Positions 14,948-24,672 of a DNA stretch of 30,086 nucleotides are shown one piece after another. Under the pieces are notes generated by a model. That model did not search any database, was not told where the DNA came from, and saw only the letters and a list, made by a program, of their open reading frames with translations. Each line of letters opens with the position of its first letter. Position 1 is the stretch's first letter. This DNA is from an uncultured Bacteroides sp. (GTDB lineage Bacteria; Bacteroidota; Bacteroidia; Bacteroidales; Bacteroidaceae). The translations under genes and the position numbers were made by a program. The stretch is taken from NCBI GenBank assembly GCA_902472795.1, contig CABROZ010000014.1:1-30086 (forward strand). The letters are read 5' to 3'.

Positions 14948-16252
14948 ATGGCATCATTTGTAATTGAAGGAGGTCACAAACTTTCCGGCGACATCTATCC
15001 CCAGGGAGCCAAAAACGAGGTACTGGAGATTATCTGTGCCACCCTGCTCACCCCCGAAGAAGTCATCGTACACAACGTTCCCGACATACTGGACGTCAAC
15101 AACCTGATTCAACTGATGCGCGACATGGGCGTAACGGTGTCCAAACAAGGCATAGATACCTACAGCTTTAAGGCTGCCGATGTCGATCTGGACTATCTGG
15201 AAAGCGATGCCTTCCTGAAGAAGTGTTCCAGCCTGCGAGGCTCCGTCATGCTGGTAGGTCCCATGGTGGCCCGATTCGGCAGGGCACTGATTTCCAAACC
15301 CGGTGGTGACAAGATCGGGCGACGCCGGCTGGATACCCACTTCATCGGCATACAGAAACTGGGTGCCGACTTCAACTACAACGACAAGCGCGAAATCTTC
15401 GAGATTACCGCCCGCGAGCTGAAAGGCACCTACATGCTGCTCGACGAAGCATCCGTCACCGGAACAGCCAACATCATCATGGCAGCCGTATTGGCCAAAG
15501 GACAAACCACCATCTATAATGCCGCCTGCGAACCCTACGTGCAACAACTGTGCCGAATGCTGAACCGCATGGGCGCCAAAATAACGGGCATCGCTTCGAA
15601 CCTGCTGACCATCGAAGGCGTAGAAGAACTGCACGGCACGGAACATACCGTGCTGCCCGACATGATCGAAGTAGGCAGTTTCATCGGCATGGCCGCCATG
15701 ACAGGAAGCGAACTGACCATTAAAAACGTGTCGCACGAGAATCTGGGCATCATCCCCTACAGTTTCCGCCGGTTAGGCATCCGGATGGAACAACGGGGCG
15801 ACGACATCTACATCCCCGCCCAGGACAGCTACGAAATAGAATCGTTCATCGACGGTTCCATCATGACCATTGCCGATGCCACCTGGCCGGGACTTACCCC
15901 CGACCTGCTCAGCGTGATGCTTGTGGTTGCCACACAAGCCAAAGGCAGTGTACTCATCCACCAGAAGATGTTCGAAAGCCGCCTGTTCTTTGTCGATAAG
16001 CTGATCGACATGGGAGCGCAAATCATCCTTTGCGACCCCCACCGCGCCGTCGTCATCGGGCACAACCACAACTTCAAGCTGCGTGGAGGCAACATGACTT
16101 CGCCCGACATCCGGGCAGGTATCGCCCTGCTGATAGCAGCCATGAGCGCCGACGGCATCAGCCGCATCCACAACATCGAACAGATAGACCGCGGCTACCA
16201 GAACATTGAAGGACGACTCAATGCACTGGGGGCACGGATTACGAGAATATAA
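14948..16252 (+). CDS. murA: UDP-N-acetylglucosamine 1-carboxyvinyltransferase (Asp-type MurA)
   Basis: The 434-aa enzyme transfers enolpyruvate from PEP to UDP-GlcNAc, the first committed step of peptidoglycan synthesis in the cytoplasm. Seen directly are the N-terminal GAKNEVLEI with catalytic Lys22, the loop SKPGGDKIGRRRLDTHF, TPDLLS with the general-base Asp, and the C-terminal RGYQNIEGRLNALGA. The residue that is Cys115 in E. coli MurA (GGCTIG) is Asp121 here (GAC at 15308-15310). MurA enzymes with Asp at this site, as in Mycobacterium and Chlamydia, remain active but are not alkylated by fosfomycin, so intrinsic resistance is predicted. It lies between the DUF4290 gene (14 bp) and rimM (8 bp). 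Confidence 0.96.
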   Translation: MASFVIEGGHKLSGDIYPQGAKNEVLEIICATLLTPEEVIVHNVPDILDVNNLIQLMRDMGVTVSKQGIDTYSFKAADVDLDYLESDAFLKKCSSLRGSVMLVGPMVARFGRALISKPGGDKIGRRRLDTHFIGIQKLGADFNYNDKREIFEITARELKGTYMLLDEASVTGTANIIMAAVLAKGQTTIYNAACEPYVQQLCRMLNRMGAKITGIASNLLTIEGVEELHGTEHTVLPDMIEVGSFIGMAAMTGSELTIKNVSHENLGIIPYSFRRLGIRMEQRGDDIYIPAQDSYEIESFIDGSIMTIADATWPGLTPDLLSVMLVVATQAKGSVLIHQKMFESRLFFVDKLIDMGAQIILCDPHRAVVIGHNHNFKLRGGNMTSPDIRAGIALLIAAMSADGISRIHNIEQIDRGYQNIEGRLNALGARITRI

Positions 16253-16260
16253 ACAATGAT

Positions 16261-16797
16261 ATGATTAAACGAGAAGAAGTATATAAAATAGGAATATTCA
16301 ACAAGCCTCACGGCATTCACGGTGAACTGCAATTCACCTTCACCGACGACATCTTCGACCGCGTGGAGGCAGAATACATCATCTGCCTGCTGGACGGCAT
16401 CTTCGTCCCCTTCTTCATCGAAGAGTACCGCTTCCGTTCGGACACCACCGCCCTGATGAAACTCGAAGGGGTCGATACAGCCGAACGCGCCCGCATGTTC
16501 ACCAACGTAGAAGTTTACTTCCCCGTAAAACATGCCGATGAAGCCGCCCCGGACGAACTGACCTGGAACTACTTCGTAGGCTTTCGCATGGAAGAGATAC
16601 ACCACGGACACTTGGGAGAAGTGACCGACGTGGACGACTCTACCCTCAATACCCTTTTCATCGTGGATCGTCAGGGAGAAGAACTGCTCATCCCTGCCCA
16701 GGAGGACTTTATCGTTGATATCGACCAGAAGCATAAAGTCATCACCGTAGATTTGCCACAAGGCCTGCTAAACCTCGATGAAGCCGAAGAAGAATAA
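16261..16797 (+). CDS. rimM: ribosome maturation factor RimM
   Basis: The 178-aa product has the RimM N-terminal beta-barrel, which opens with IGIFNKPHGIHGELQF (the family's G.I...HG..GE pattern). It is followed by a PRC-barrel domain at about residues 95-172, containing EELLIPAQEDFIVDID and ending in DLPQGLLNL. RimM binds S19 and assists maturation of the 30S head and 16S rRNA. It follows murA by 8 bp, so it is in the same transcript. In many bacteria rimM sits with rpsP and trmD; here it is instead in an envelope and isoprenoid gene run. Confidence 0.95.
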   Translation: MIKREEVYKIGIFNKPHGIHGELQFTFTDDIFDRVEAEYIICLLDGIFVPFFIEEYRFRSDTTALMKLEGVDTAERARMFTNVEVYFPVKHADEAAPDELTWNYFVGFRMEEIHHGHLGEVTDVDDSTLNTLFIVDRQGEELLIPAQEDFIVDIDQKHKVITVDLPQGLLNLDEAEEE

Positions 16798-16839
16798 AAG
16801 CCACAACGGAAAACCTAACCGAAAAACAGGAAACGAATC

Positions 16840-17706
16840 ATGATAAAGAAAAACAGGAAACGAAGAAAAGCCTTTTGGAAAGACATCAAGTTCAAGTACA
16901 AGCTGACCGTCATCAACGAAAATACGCTGGAAGAGGTCTTCGGCTTGCACGTGTCCAAACTGAATGGCATTTCCGTTTTGCTTTCCGTACTTATCGTCCT
17001 GTTCGTAATTGCTGCCCTCATCATCGTCGCTACTCCCCTGCGCAACTATCTGCCCGGCTACATGAACAGTGAAATACGGGCGCAGGTTGTAGAGAATGCC
17101 TTGCGAGTAGATTCCCTGCAGTTACTGGTCAACCAGCAAAACCTCTACATCATGAACATTCAGGACATCTTCCTCGGCAAGATCAAAGCTGATACTGTTC
17201 GTTCCATGGATTCACTGGCCATTATCCGCGAAGACTCACTGATGGAACGTACCCAACGCGAAACTGACTTCCGCAAGCAGTACGAAGAAGCCGAAAAGTA
17301 TAACCTGACGAACATCACCGCTCACACCGAAGCCGACGGATTGATTTTCTATCGACCCACCCGCGGCATGATTTCGGCCAAGTTCGATGCCGAACAGCAA
17401 CACTACGGTACCGACATCGCCGCCAATCCCGGCGAAAGTGTTCTGGCCACGCTCGACGGTACTGTCATACTGAGCACTTATACCACCGAGACAGGCTATA
17501 TGATAGCCATACAGCACAATCAGGAATTTGTCTCGATATACAAGCATTGTGGCTCGCTGCTCAAAAAAGCCGGCGATAAGACAAAAGGAGGTGAAGCAGT
17601 TGCCTTGGTAGGGAATACCGGACAACTGACCACGGGACCACACCTGCATTTCGAGCTATGGCACAAAGGCCGAGCCGTCGATCCTGAATTGTACATTGTA
17701 TTTTAA
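16840..17706 (+). CDS. M23-family (LytM) murein endopeptidase, membrane anchored
   Basis: The 288-aa product has a basic cytoplasmic start (MIKKNRKRRKAFW), one transmembrane helix at about residues 44-66, a coiled-coil-like periplasmic stretch (about 80-160) and a C-terminal LytM domain. The zinc ligands are all present: H188xxxD192 in HYGTD and H270 in the HLH motif (H268-L-H270). The second catalytic His is H236 in YKHCGS. It should therefore be an active peptidoglycan peptidase and not a degenerate LytM activator. It resembles the M23 proteins that Bacteroidota carry near cell-envelope genes. It is 42 bp after rimM and 66 bp before dxr. Confidence 0.92.
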   Translation: MIKKNRKRRKAFWKDIKFKYKLTVINENTLEEVFGLHVSKLNGISVLLSVLIVLFVIAALIIVATPLRNYLPGYMNSEIRAQVVENALRVDSLQLLVNQQNLYIMNIQDIFLGKIKADTVRSMDSLAIIREDSLMERTQRETDFRKQYEEAEKYNLTNITAHTEADGLIFYRPTRGMISAKFDAEQQHYGTDIAANPGESVLATLDGTVILSTYTTETGYMIAIQHNQEFVSIYKHCGSLLKKAGDKTKGGEAVALVGNTGQLTTGPHLHFELWHKGRAVDPELYIVF

Positions 17707-17772
17707 ACTGAACAACTGCAACGAATATACATTATATATAGAGAAGAAATATTCCAAAAACAGATCTGAAAA

Positions 17773-18930
17773 ATGATAAAGAAACAGATAGCCATATTAG
17801 GTTCTACCGGCTCCATCGGGACACAAGCCCTGCAAGTCATCGAAGAGCACCCCGACAAATACGAGGCCTATATACTGACGGCCAACAACCGTGTCGAGGA
17901 ACTCATCGCACAGGCACGCAAGTTCATGCCCGAAGCTGTCGTCATAGCCAACGAATCGAAATACCCCCGACTGAAAGAAGCACTGGCCGACCTGCCCATC
18001 AAGGTATATGCCGGCGAAGAAGCACTCTGCCAGATTGTTGCCGAAAAGCCTGTTGACATGGTACTGACTGCAATGGTAGGCTATGCAGGACTGAAACCTA
18101 CCATCAATGCCATCCGTGCCCGCAAAACCATTGCACTGGCCAACAAGGAAACACTCGTCGTGGCTGGCGAACTGATCAACGACCTGGCACGCATGAACCG
18201 TACCTCCATTCTTCCTGTCGATTCGGAACACTCAGCCGTGTTCCAGTGTCTGGCTGGCGAAAATGGGAATGCCATCGAGAAAGTGATTCTGACTGCATCA
18301 GGAGGCCCCTTCCGCACGTTCACCCACGAACAACTCAAATCCGTAACCAAAGAACAGGCTCTGCACCACCCCAACTGGGAAATGGGTGCCAAAATAACCA
18401 TCGACTCTGCTTCGATGATGAACAAAGGTTTCGAAGTGATAGAGGCCAAATGGTTGTTCGGTGTACGCCCTGATCAGATAGAAGTAGTGGTACATCCGCA
18501 ATCGGTCATCCACAGCATGGTACAGTTCGAGGACGGAGCTGTAAAAGCACAGCTCGGCATGCCCGATATGCGCCTGCCCATCCAGTATGCTTTCTCCTAT
18601 CCCGACCGCCTGCACGCCTCGTTCCCCCGCCTGGACTTCACGAAATGCACGGAGTTGACGTTCGAACAACCCGACACCACCCGCTTCCGCAACTTAGCCT
18701 TGGCTTACGAAGCTCTGCATCGTGGCGGAAACATGCCTTGCATTGTCAACGCAGCCAACGAAGTGTGCGTAGCAGCCTTCCTGCACGACCGCATCTCCTT
18801 CCTCGGTATGAGCGAGGTGATTGAAAAGACCATGACAAGTGTATCTTTCATCAGCAAGCCTACCTACGAAGACTATGTAGCCACCGATGCCGAAGCAAGG
18901 CGGGTGGCAGAAGAAATAATAAGAAAATGA
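17773..18930 (+). CDS. dxr: 1-deoxy-D-xylulose 5-phosphate reductoisomerase
   Basis: The 385-aa product begins with the NADPH-binding motif ILGSTGSIGTQAL (residues 8-20). It also carries LANKETLVVAG, VDSEHSAVFQCL (metal-binding Asp and Glu) and the flexible-loop region ASGGPFR, all diagnostic for Dxr. It forms 2-C-methyl-D-erythritol 4-phosphate in the non-mevalonate isoprenoid pathway, which feeds undecaprenyl phosphate for the envelope. It is followed after 67 bp by rseP, a pairing known in other bacteria, where dxr lies near cdsA and rseP. Fosmidomycin would be its classic inhibitor. Confidence 0.97.
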   Translation: MIKKQIAILGSTGSIGTQALQVIEEHPDKYEAYILTANNRVEELIAQARKFMPEAVVIANESKYPRLKEALADLPIKVYAGEEALCQIVAEKPVDMVLTAMVGYAGLKPTINAIRARKTIALANKETLVVAGELINDLARMNRTSILPVDSEHSAVFQCLAGENGNAIEKVILTASGGPFRTFTHEQLKSVTKEQALHHPNWEMGAKITIDSASMMNKGFEVIEAKWLFGVRPDQIEVVVHPQSVIHSMVQFEDGAVKAQLGMPDMRLPIQYAFSYPDRLHASFPRLDFTKCTELTFEQPDTTRFRNLALAYEALHRGGNMPCIVNAANEVCVAAFLHDRISFLGMSEVIEKTMTSVSFISKPTYEDYVATDAEARRVAEEIIRK

Positions 18931-18997
18931 GTTCATAAACTCAAGAATCTTAAAACCCAAAAACTCATAAACTTAAAAACTTACAAACTCAGATTAA
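18931..18997. repeat. A/C-rich degenerate short repeats between dxr and rseP
   Basis: The 67-bp spacer is almost free of G and contains AAACTCA three times and AAACTTA twice in loosely periodic order. It may be an unstructured leader or slippage-derived filler. No TAnnTTTG element or hairpin is visible. Confidence 0.5.
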
Positions 18998-20332
18998 ATG
19001 GAAACATTCTTGATTCGTGCCCTGCAACTGATTATGAGCCTTTCGTTGCTCGTCGTCATACACGAAATGGGGCACTTCCTCTTTGCCCGCCTCTTCAAGA
19101 CGCGAGTGGAAAAGTTCTGCCTCTTCTTCGATCCCTGGTTCACTCTGTTCAAATTCAAGCCTAAGAACAGCGAGACGGAATACGGCATCGGCTGGCTGCC
19201 TTTGGGCGGCTATGTCAAGATAGCCGGTATGATAGACGAGTCGATGGATACCGAACAGATGAAACAACCCATGCAGCCGTGGGAGTTCCGCGCCAAGCCG
19301 GCATGGCAACGACTGCTCATCATGGTGGGCGGTGTACTGTTCAACTTCCTTTTGGCACTGTTCATCTACTCCATGATACTGTTTGCCTGGGGCGACTCTT
19401 ACATCCCCGTACAAAAGGCTCCACTCGGCATGGACTTCAACGAGACAATGCACCAGGTGGGCTTCCGCGACGGCGATGTACTGATATCAGCCGACGGCGT
19501 ACCCTTCGATCGTATGGGAAGTGACCTACTGACTTCCATCGTCGATGCCCGTCAGGTAACCGTACTGCGCGACGGAAAAGAGACATCGGTCTATATTCCC
19601 GAACATTTGATGGACCGCCTGCTGGCCGACAGTACCCGTTTTGCCGACTTCCGCTATCCGTTCGTCATCGACAGCGTCGTAGCCGGACGCCCTGCCGCAC
19701 TGGCCGGGCTGCAGCCGGGTGACAGCATCACCCAACTCGACGGACGCAACATCGCTTACTTCGACTTCAAAGAAGATATGATGAACCGCCAGAAATCCGG
19801 TCAGGCCTCGCACGACATCCGCCTGACTTATGTACGCAACGGTGTAACCGACACGCTGAGCCTGACTACTGACTCACTCTATGAAATCGGTGTCACGGCT
19901 GAAATGCGCACCGCCCGTCTGTTACCCGTAGTACAAAAGGAATACTCATTCTTCGCATCCTTCCCTGCAGGAGTCGCTTTAGGTGTCAATACGCTGAAAG
20001 GCTACGTGGGACAGATGAAGTATCTCTTCTCCAAGGAAGGCGCCAAGCAGCTGGGTGGTTTCGGCACTATCGGAAGCATCTTCCCGGCTACATGGGACTG
20101 GCATCAATTCTGGTACATGACGGCTTTCCTCAGCATCATCCTGGCCTTTATGAACATCCTGCCTATCCCCGCTCTGGATGGCGGACACGTACTGTTCCTG
20201 CTCTATGAAATCATAGCTCGCCGCAAACCGAGCGATAAGTTCATGGAACACGCACAAATGGTCGGTATGTTCCTGTTATTCGCATTGCTCTTATGGGCCA
20301 ACTTCAATGATATACTGAGGTTTATCTTCTGA
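18998..20332 (+). CDS. rseP: RseP-family site-2 (intramembrane) zinc protease
   Basis: The 444-aa product has HEMGH at residues 22-26 in the first membrane helix and LDGGH with D394 near the C-terminus (ILPIPALDGGHVLF); together these provide the zinc ligands of site-2 proteases. A PDZ region lies between, including AGLQPGDSITQLDGRNI (about residues 230-250). Family members cut anti-sigma factors or leftover signal peptides inside the inner membrane, releasing envelope stress responses. Bacteroidota encode many ECF anti-sigma pairs that could be clients, but none is in the window. It closes the plus-strand housekeeping run. Confidence 0.94.
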   Translation: METFLIRALQLIMSLSLLVVIHEMGHFLFARLFKTRVEKFCLFFDPWFTLFKFKPKNSETEYGIGWLPLGGYVKIAGMIDESMDTEQMKQPMQPWEFRAKPAWQRLLIMVGGVLFNFLLALFIYSMILFAWGDSYIPVQKAPLGMDFNETMHQVGFRDGDVLISADGVPFDRMGSDLLTSIVDARQVTVLRDGKETSVYIPEHLMDRLLADSTRFADFRYPFVIDSVVAGRPAALAGLQPGDSITQLDGRNIAYFDFKEDMMNRQKSGQASHDIRLTYVRNGVTDTLSLTTDSLYEIGVTAEMRTARLLPVVQKEYSFFASFPAGVALGVNTLKGYVGQMKYLFSKEGAKQLGGFGTIGSIFPATWDWHQFWYMTAFLSIILAFMNILPIPALDGGHVLFLLYEIIARRKPSDKFMEHAQMVGMFLLFALLLWANFNDILRFIF

Positions 20333-20362
20333 TAGGGAAAAACAAGACCCAAGTTAAAAACA

Positions 20363-20410
20363 GATTGCACGTTATAGCGTACCCCCATCCTTGCGCAACG
20401 ACGTGCAATC
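20363..20410 (+). promoter_or_regulatory. 10-bp inverted repeat between rseP and the HTCS gene
   Basis: GATTGCACGT (20363-20372) and ACGTGCAATC (20401-20410) are perfect complements around a 28-nt loop, within which GCG and CGC could extend pairing. No T run follows, so a simple terminator is unlikely. It could be an operator for the HTCS gene or a structured 3' end of the rseP mRNA. Confidence 0.5.
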
Positions 20411-20493
20411 CTGTTGCCTAATCGCAATACCTGAAAAAACTTTTATTCCTCTTTCCTGAGGCTTGCATTCCTGCAATTAACCTATTCTAATTA

Positions 20494-23400
20494 ATGTCTA
20501 TAGCTATGGTACACTTTTTTTTCTTTAAAAGGAGACTCAAGCATTTCCTTATATCAATCCTCCTCCCTATAATCAACATCACACTACACGCCAACAACAG
20601 TTTACAATTCATTCCGCTGACTGCTTCTTCCCTTCCGACCAACGAAGTGCGCAATTTATATCAAGACCGTGAAGGCTACATCTGGATCTCCACCTACAAC
20701 GGATTGCTTCGCTTTGACGGATATTCCAGCATCGTTTACCGCCCGAATGGCATTGATCCCAAGCATAACATTAACGGATTTGTAAACATTGTGGCCGAAG
20801 ACAACAATCACAAGCTATGGATAGGAACCAACAGTGGCCTGTATGTGCTTGACAAACGTCAGGGAACTATTGAAAAAGTCATCTCTCCTCTCCTGCAAGT
20901 CAGCCATATCGAAGCCTTAACCTGTACCAGCAAAGGAGAAATATGGGTGGGAGCTAACAAAGGTATTTTCAGGAAAAAAGCAGGAAGTAATACTTTCGAA
21001 TTATGCGACCCCAAAATACAAGAGACCAACCAGCCTCATTTCGATGTAAAATCCATCATCGAAGATGCAAACGGACACATATGGATAGGAACTTGGGAAC
21101 AAGGTTTGCTCCGCTACAACCCGGAAAGCGACCAATTCTATACTTACAAAAATCTGAATCCTTCGCAGTCGGCCCATACTTTATTTCAAGACAATAAAGG
21201 AAACATCTGGATAGGGACCTGGCGATACGGGCTTCTCAAAATGGAGAATCCATACGATATGAATCATTATAAACTCACTTGCTTCAAACACGAAAAGGAG
21301 CGGGAAGAAAGTCTATGTGACAATATCATCTATACCATTACGCAAGACCGAAATACCGGAAAATTATGGATTGGAACACGGAGTGGACTCAGCATTCTTG
21401 AATCGGAAGCCGGAAAAGGAACATTCACAAACTATTTACCCAACCAAGGAAAAAGTCCTTTACCCTTCAACGAAGTAGATGCCCTGCTATACAGCCGCGA
21501 CGGACTGATGTGGATCGGCATGCTGGGAGGAGGAGTATATACGGCAAATACCAGAAAGAAATTATTCGATTATGACCCGATTACGCCTTTGCTCAAACAG
21601 TTTCCAAGCAGTTCGGTACGCAGTGTATATCCGGCTGGAGAACAATCTCTATACATGGGGATTATGGGATACGGGCTCATCGAATACAATACAGAAAAAC
21701 AAGAGATAATACATTATAAGCAACATCCCGCTTTCAAGCATCTGCCCTACATTTCGACCGTCAACGACATCATCCGGCGGTCCGACGGTTCGTTTTGCTT
21801 TGCAACTTGGGATGACGGAATATGGCTATACAATGGGAAAGAAACTAAAGTCATCAATACACAGACCCACCCAGCCTTAACCGATGTATGCATCTATTCG
21901 CTACTGGAAGATGAACGGGGCAACCTTTGGATCGGAACAAGAGCCGGATTGTGCATGCTTGACCCAGCAGGAAAAATGCGAACCATAGATATGCTTATAC
22001 CCAACGAAAAACATGCGTGGGCGCAAGTTCCCATATTCAAAATCATTGAAGACAAGAACCACGATATTTGGATAGCGACACCTAACAACGGCATCTGGCG
22101 CATTACATTTGACGGGAACAAATATCATGGAAAGATTTATGCCGCTTCTCACGGCAACTCGCAATCTGTAGGTGCCATGACAATGTGTGCCGATAGCAAA
22201 AATCAGATATGGGCCGGAACCAATGGTAATGGTCTCGATTTATATGATGAAAAGAACGACTGCTTCCAATCTGTACTCAACGACCAGTTTGAACAAGGCG
22301 ACGTCGTATTTTCCATGATAGAAGACAATACACAAGGTCTGTGGCTTACGACCAACACCAAGATGTATCATATCGACATCAATCATATTGATGCCGCCCA
22401 CATCCATACATATACCATGGAAGAAGGACTGCAGGATCATATTTTTAACCGCAATGTGTGTTTCAAGAAGGAGGACGGTACCCTGTACTTCGGCGGTGCG
22501 CGGGGATTGAACAGTTTCCATCCCGACCAGATCGGTTACGACAGCATTTCTTATCCGGTGGTCATTACCGACTTGCGCATACACAACACCTCCATTCAGC
22601 ATTTATCTCCTGCCGAAGTAAACAAAATACTCAATGCGCCGCTGGATTATGCCAGCCACATCGTGCTGCCATACGACAAAAACAATTTCAGCCTGGACTT
22701 TTCGATTCTGAGTTACATCAATCCGCTATTAAACAAATTCAAATATCAACTGGAAGGATACGATAACCAATGGATATCGACTAACGCCCGCCGACATTTT
22801 GCCTATTACAACAATCTACCGGCCGGAGACTACCTATTTAAAGTAAAAGGAGCCAATCAAAACGGCAACTGGTCTGACCGGGAACGCAGCATTCGCATTA
22901 CTGTTCTTCCACCGCCATGGTTATCATGGTGGGCATATTGCCTATATATTTTGGTGGCAATAGGCATTATAACCTACCTTTATTTTACCATACGAAAGCG
23001 TATTCTAATGAGTCGTGCCATCGAACTGGGAAAACTGCAACGACAGAAACTTGAAGAAGTGAATCATGCCAAACTGCAATTCTTTACCAACATTACCCAT
23101 GAACTGCTTACGCCACTTTCAGTCATTCAGGCTTCAGTCGAAGAATTGAATCTGCAATATCCACGTATGAAAAGTCAACTGAGAGGCATATCGGACAACT
23201 CCATGCGCCTCATCAGACTGATACAGCAAATACTTGAATTCCGCAAAGTAGAAAATGCCAAACAACAACTGCGCGTATCAGAAGGTAATGTCACCCTGTT
23301 CATCAAACGTTCTGTCATAGCCTTTGCCCCCTTGGTCAGAAAAAAGAAGCTGAACATCGTATTGGAAGATTTCAATACAGCCTATACCGGTTATTTCGAT

Positions 23401-24645
23401 TCCGACAAACTCGACAAGATCCTCTACAACCTGCTGTCCAACGCAGCCAAATATACCCTCGAAGGGGGAACAATCACCCTAAAGCAACGGTACGACAACA
23501 GCGACGGGCATTACACATTCAGTGTCAATAATCCGGGAGCACCGATCCCGGAAGATAAACTCGAACACCTGTTCGAACGTTTCTACGAAGGTGAATACCG
23601 CAAATTCCATACCATAGGTACCGGAATCGGCTTGTCGCTCACCAAGGATCTCGTCAAGTTGCATCATGGACACATACATGTGACAAGCAATCAGGAACAA
23701 GGAACAACATTTACTGTCGAACTGCCTCTTGGACGAAACTATTTCAGCAATACGGAGGTCGATGATACACTCAATAACTATATAGATGACGAAGTAGAAA
23801 CTTCAGAAGCCGAAGAGACTGATACTCCAACGGAAGAAGACAACAAATTCCCCGTTACGCCCAACCACGACATCCGCATTCTGCTGGCCGAAGACAACGA
23901 AGAATTAAGAAACAGCATGGCCAAAATGCTGTCCAGACATTTCTTTGTCATAGAAGCCAAAGACGGACAGGATGCCTTGGAAAAAATAAGGAAAGACAGA
24001 ATCAACCTGATCGTATCCGACATTATGATGCCCCGTATCAGTGGTATAGAACTATGCAAACAAGTAAAAGCGACATTCGAGACGGCCCATATTCCCGTTA
24101 TCCTTATCACGGCACGCATCAGCGATACCGACCGTGTAGAAGGTTACGACGCCGGAGCCGACGGCTACATCTGCAAACCGCTGAAAATGTCCGTACTGAA
24201 TGCCAAAATAAACAATCTGCTTAAGAAGCAGGAATCAGGCAAAAACAACGATGCCCGCAAAAAACTGGTTTTTGAAGCCAAAGAGGTTGATTACACCCCA
24301 CAGGATGAAGAATTCCTGAAAAAGGCATTAGACATTGTGAATCGCCATCTCGACGACCAGCAATTTGACACAACCCTCTTCACCAACGAGATGGGGATGG
24401 CCCGCACCACCTTCAACGAGAAAATGAAGCAACTGGCAGGGGTTACACCGGCCGTATTCATTTCGAATGTACGCCTGCAAGCCGCATTCAAACTTATTCA
24501 GGAGAAAAAGAAAATCCGGATTTCCGAACTGGCCTACAGTGTAGGATTCAACGATCCGAAATATTTCAGTCTCTGTTTCCGCAAGAAATTCGGTCTATCA
24601 CCCAAAGACATGAAAAGTGAAGGAGAAAAGACGAACGAAGAATAA
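20494..24645 (+). CDS. hybrid two-component system sensor/regulator (HTCS) of PUL2
   Basis: The 1383-aa product is a complete HTCS. A signal sequence (about residues 1-33) leads to a periplasmic sensor with 14 recognisable propeller blades, most with a WIGT-type strand then G (LWIGTNSGL, IWIGTWEQGL, LWIGTRAGL and others), so two seven-bladed propellers. A Y_Y_Y domain (about 730-800) and one membrane helix (about 808-835) follow. Next are HisKA with phospho-acceptor H869 in NITHELLTPLS, HATPase_c with NLLSNAAKY and GTGIGLSL, a receiver with phospho-acceptor D1176 in VSDIMMPRISG, and a C-terminal AraC-type DNA-binding domain (about 1286-1378). HTCSs bind an oligosaccharide in the periplasm and activate the adjacent susCD operon, which here starts 212 bp downstream. 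The sensed glycan cannot be read from sequence. ATG 20506 is a possible alternative start. An 8-T homopolymer (20515-20522) lies in the start region. Confidence 0.95.
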   Translation: MSIAMVHFFFFKRRLKHFLISILLPIINITLHANNSLQFIPLTASSLPTNEVRNLYQDREGYIWISTYNGLLRFDGYSSIVYRPNGIDPKHNINGFVNIVAEDNNHKLWIGTNSGLYVLDKRQGTIEKVISPLLQVSHIEALTCTSKGEIWVGANKGIFRKKAGSNTFELCDPKIQETNQPHFDVKSIIEDANGHIWIGTWEQGLLRYNPESDQFYTYKNLNPSQSAHTLFQDNKGNIWIGTWRYGLLKMENPYDMNHYKLTCFKHEKEREESLCDNIIYTITQDRNTGKLWIGTRSGLSILESEAGKGTFTNYLPNQGKSPLPFNEVDALLYSRDGLMWIGMLGGGVYTANTRKKLFDYDPITPLLKQFPSSSVRSVYPAGEQSLYMGIMGYGLIEYNTEKQEIIHYKQHPAFKHLPYISTVNDIIRRSDGSFCFATWDDGIWLYNGKETKVINTQTHPALTDVCIYSLLEDERGNLWIGTRAGLCMLDPAGKMRTIDMLIPNEKHAWAQVPIFKIIEDKNHDIWIATPNNGIWRITFDGNKYHGKIYAASHGNSQSVGAMTMCADSKNQIWAGTNGNGLDLYDEKNDCFQSVLNDQFEQGDVVFSMIEDNTQGLWLTTNTKMYHIDINHIDAAHIHTYTMEEGLQDHIFNRNVCFKKEDGTLYFGGARGLNSFHPDQIGYDSISYPVVITDLRIHNTSIQHLSPAEVNKILNAPLDYASHIVLPYDKNNFSLDFSILSYINPLLNKFKYQLEGYDNQWISTNARRHFAYYNNLPAGDYLFKVKGANQNGNWSDRERSIRITVLPPPWLSWWAYCLYILVAIGIITYLYFTIRKRILMSRAIELGKLQRQKLEEVNHAKLQFFTNITHELLTPLSVIQASVEELNLQYPRMKSQLRGISDNSMRLIRLIQQILEFRKVENAKQQLRVSEGNVTLFIKRSVIAFAPLVRKKKLNIVLEDFNTAYTGYFDSDKLDKILYNLLSNAAKYTLEGGTITLKQRYDNSDGHYTFSVNNPGAPIPEDKLEHLFERFYEGEYRKFHTIGTGIGLSLTKDLVKLHHGHIHVTSNQEQGTTFTVELPLGRNYFSNTEVDDTLNNYIDDEVETSEAEETDTPTEEDNKFPVTPNHDIRILLAEDNEELRNSMAKMLSRHFFVIEAKDGQDALEKIRKDRINLIVSDIMMPRISGIELCKQVKATFETAHIPVILITARISDTDRVEGYDAGADGYICKPLKMSVLNAKINNLLKKQESGKNNDARKKLVFEAKEVDYTPQDEEFLKKALDIVNRHLDDQQFDTTLFTNEMGMARTTFNEKMKQLAGVTPAVFISNVRLQAAFKLIQEKKKIRISELAYSVGFNDPKYFSLCFRKKFGLSPKDMKSEGEKTNEE

Positions 24646-24672
24646 ACATTGCTGCATTCAAATACAATAACC

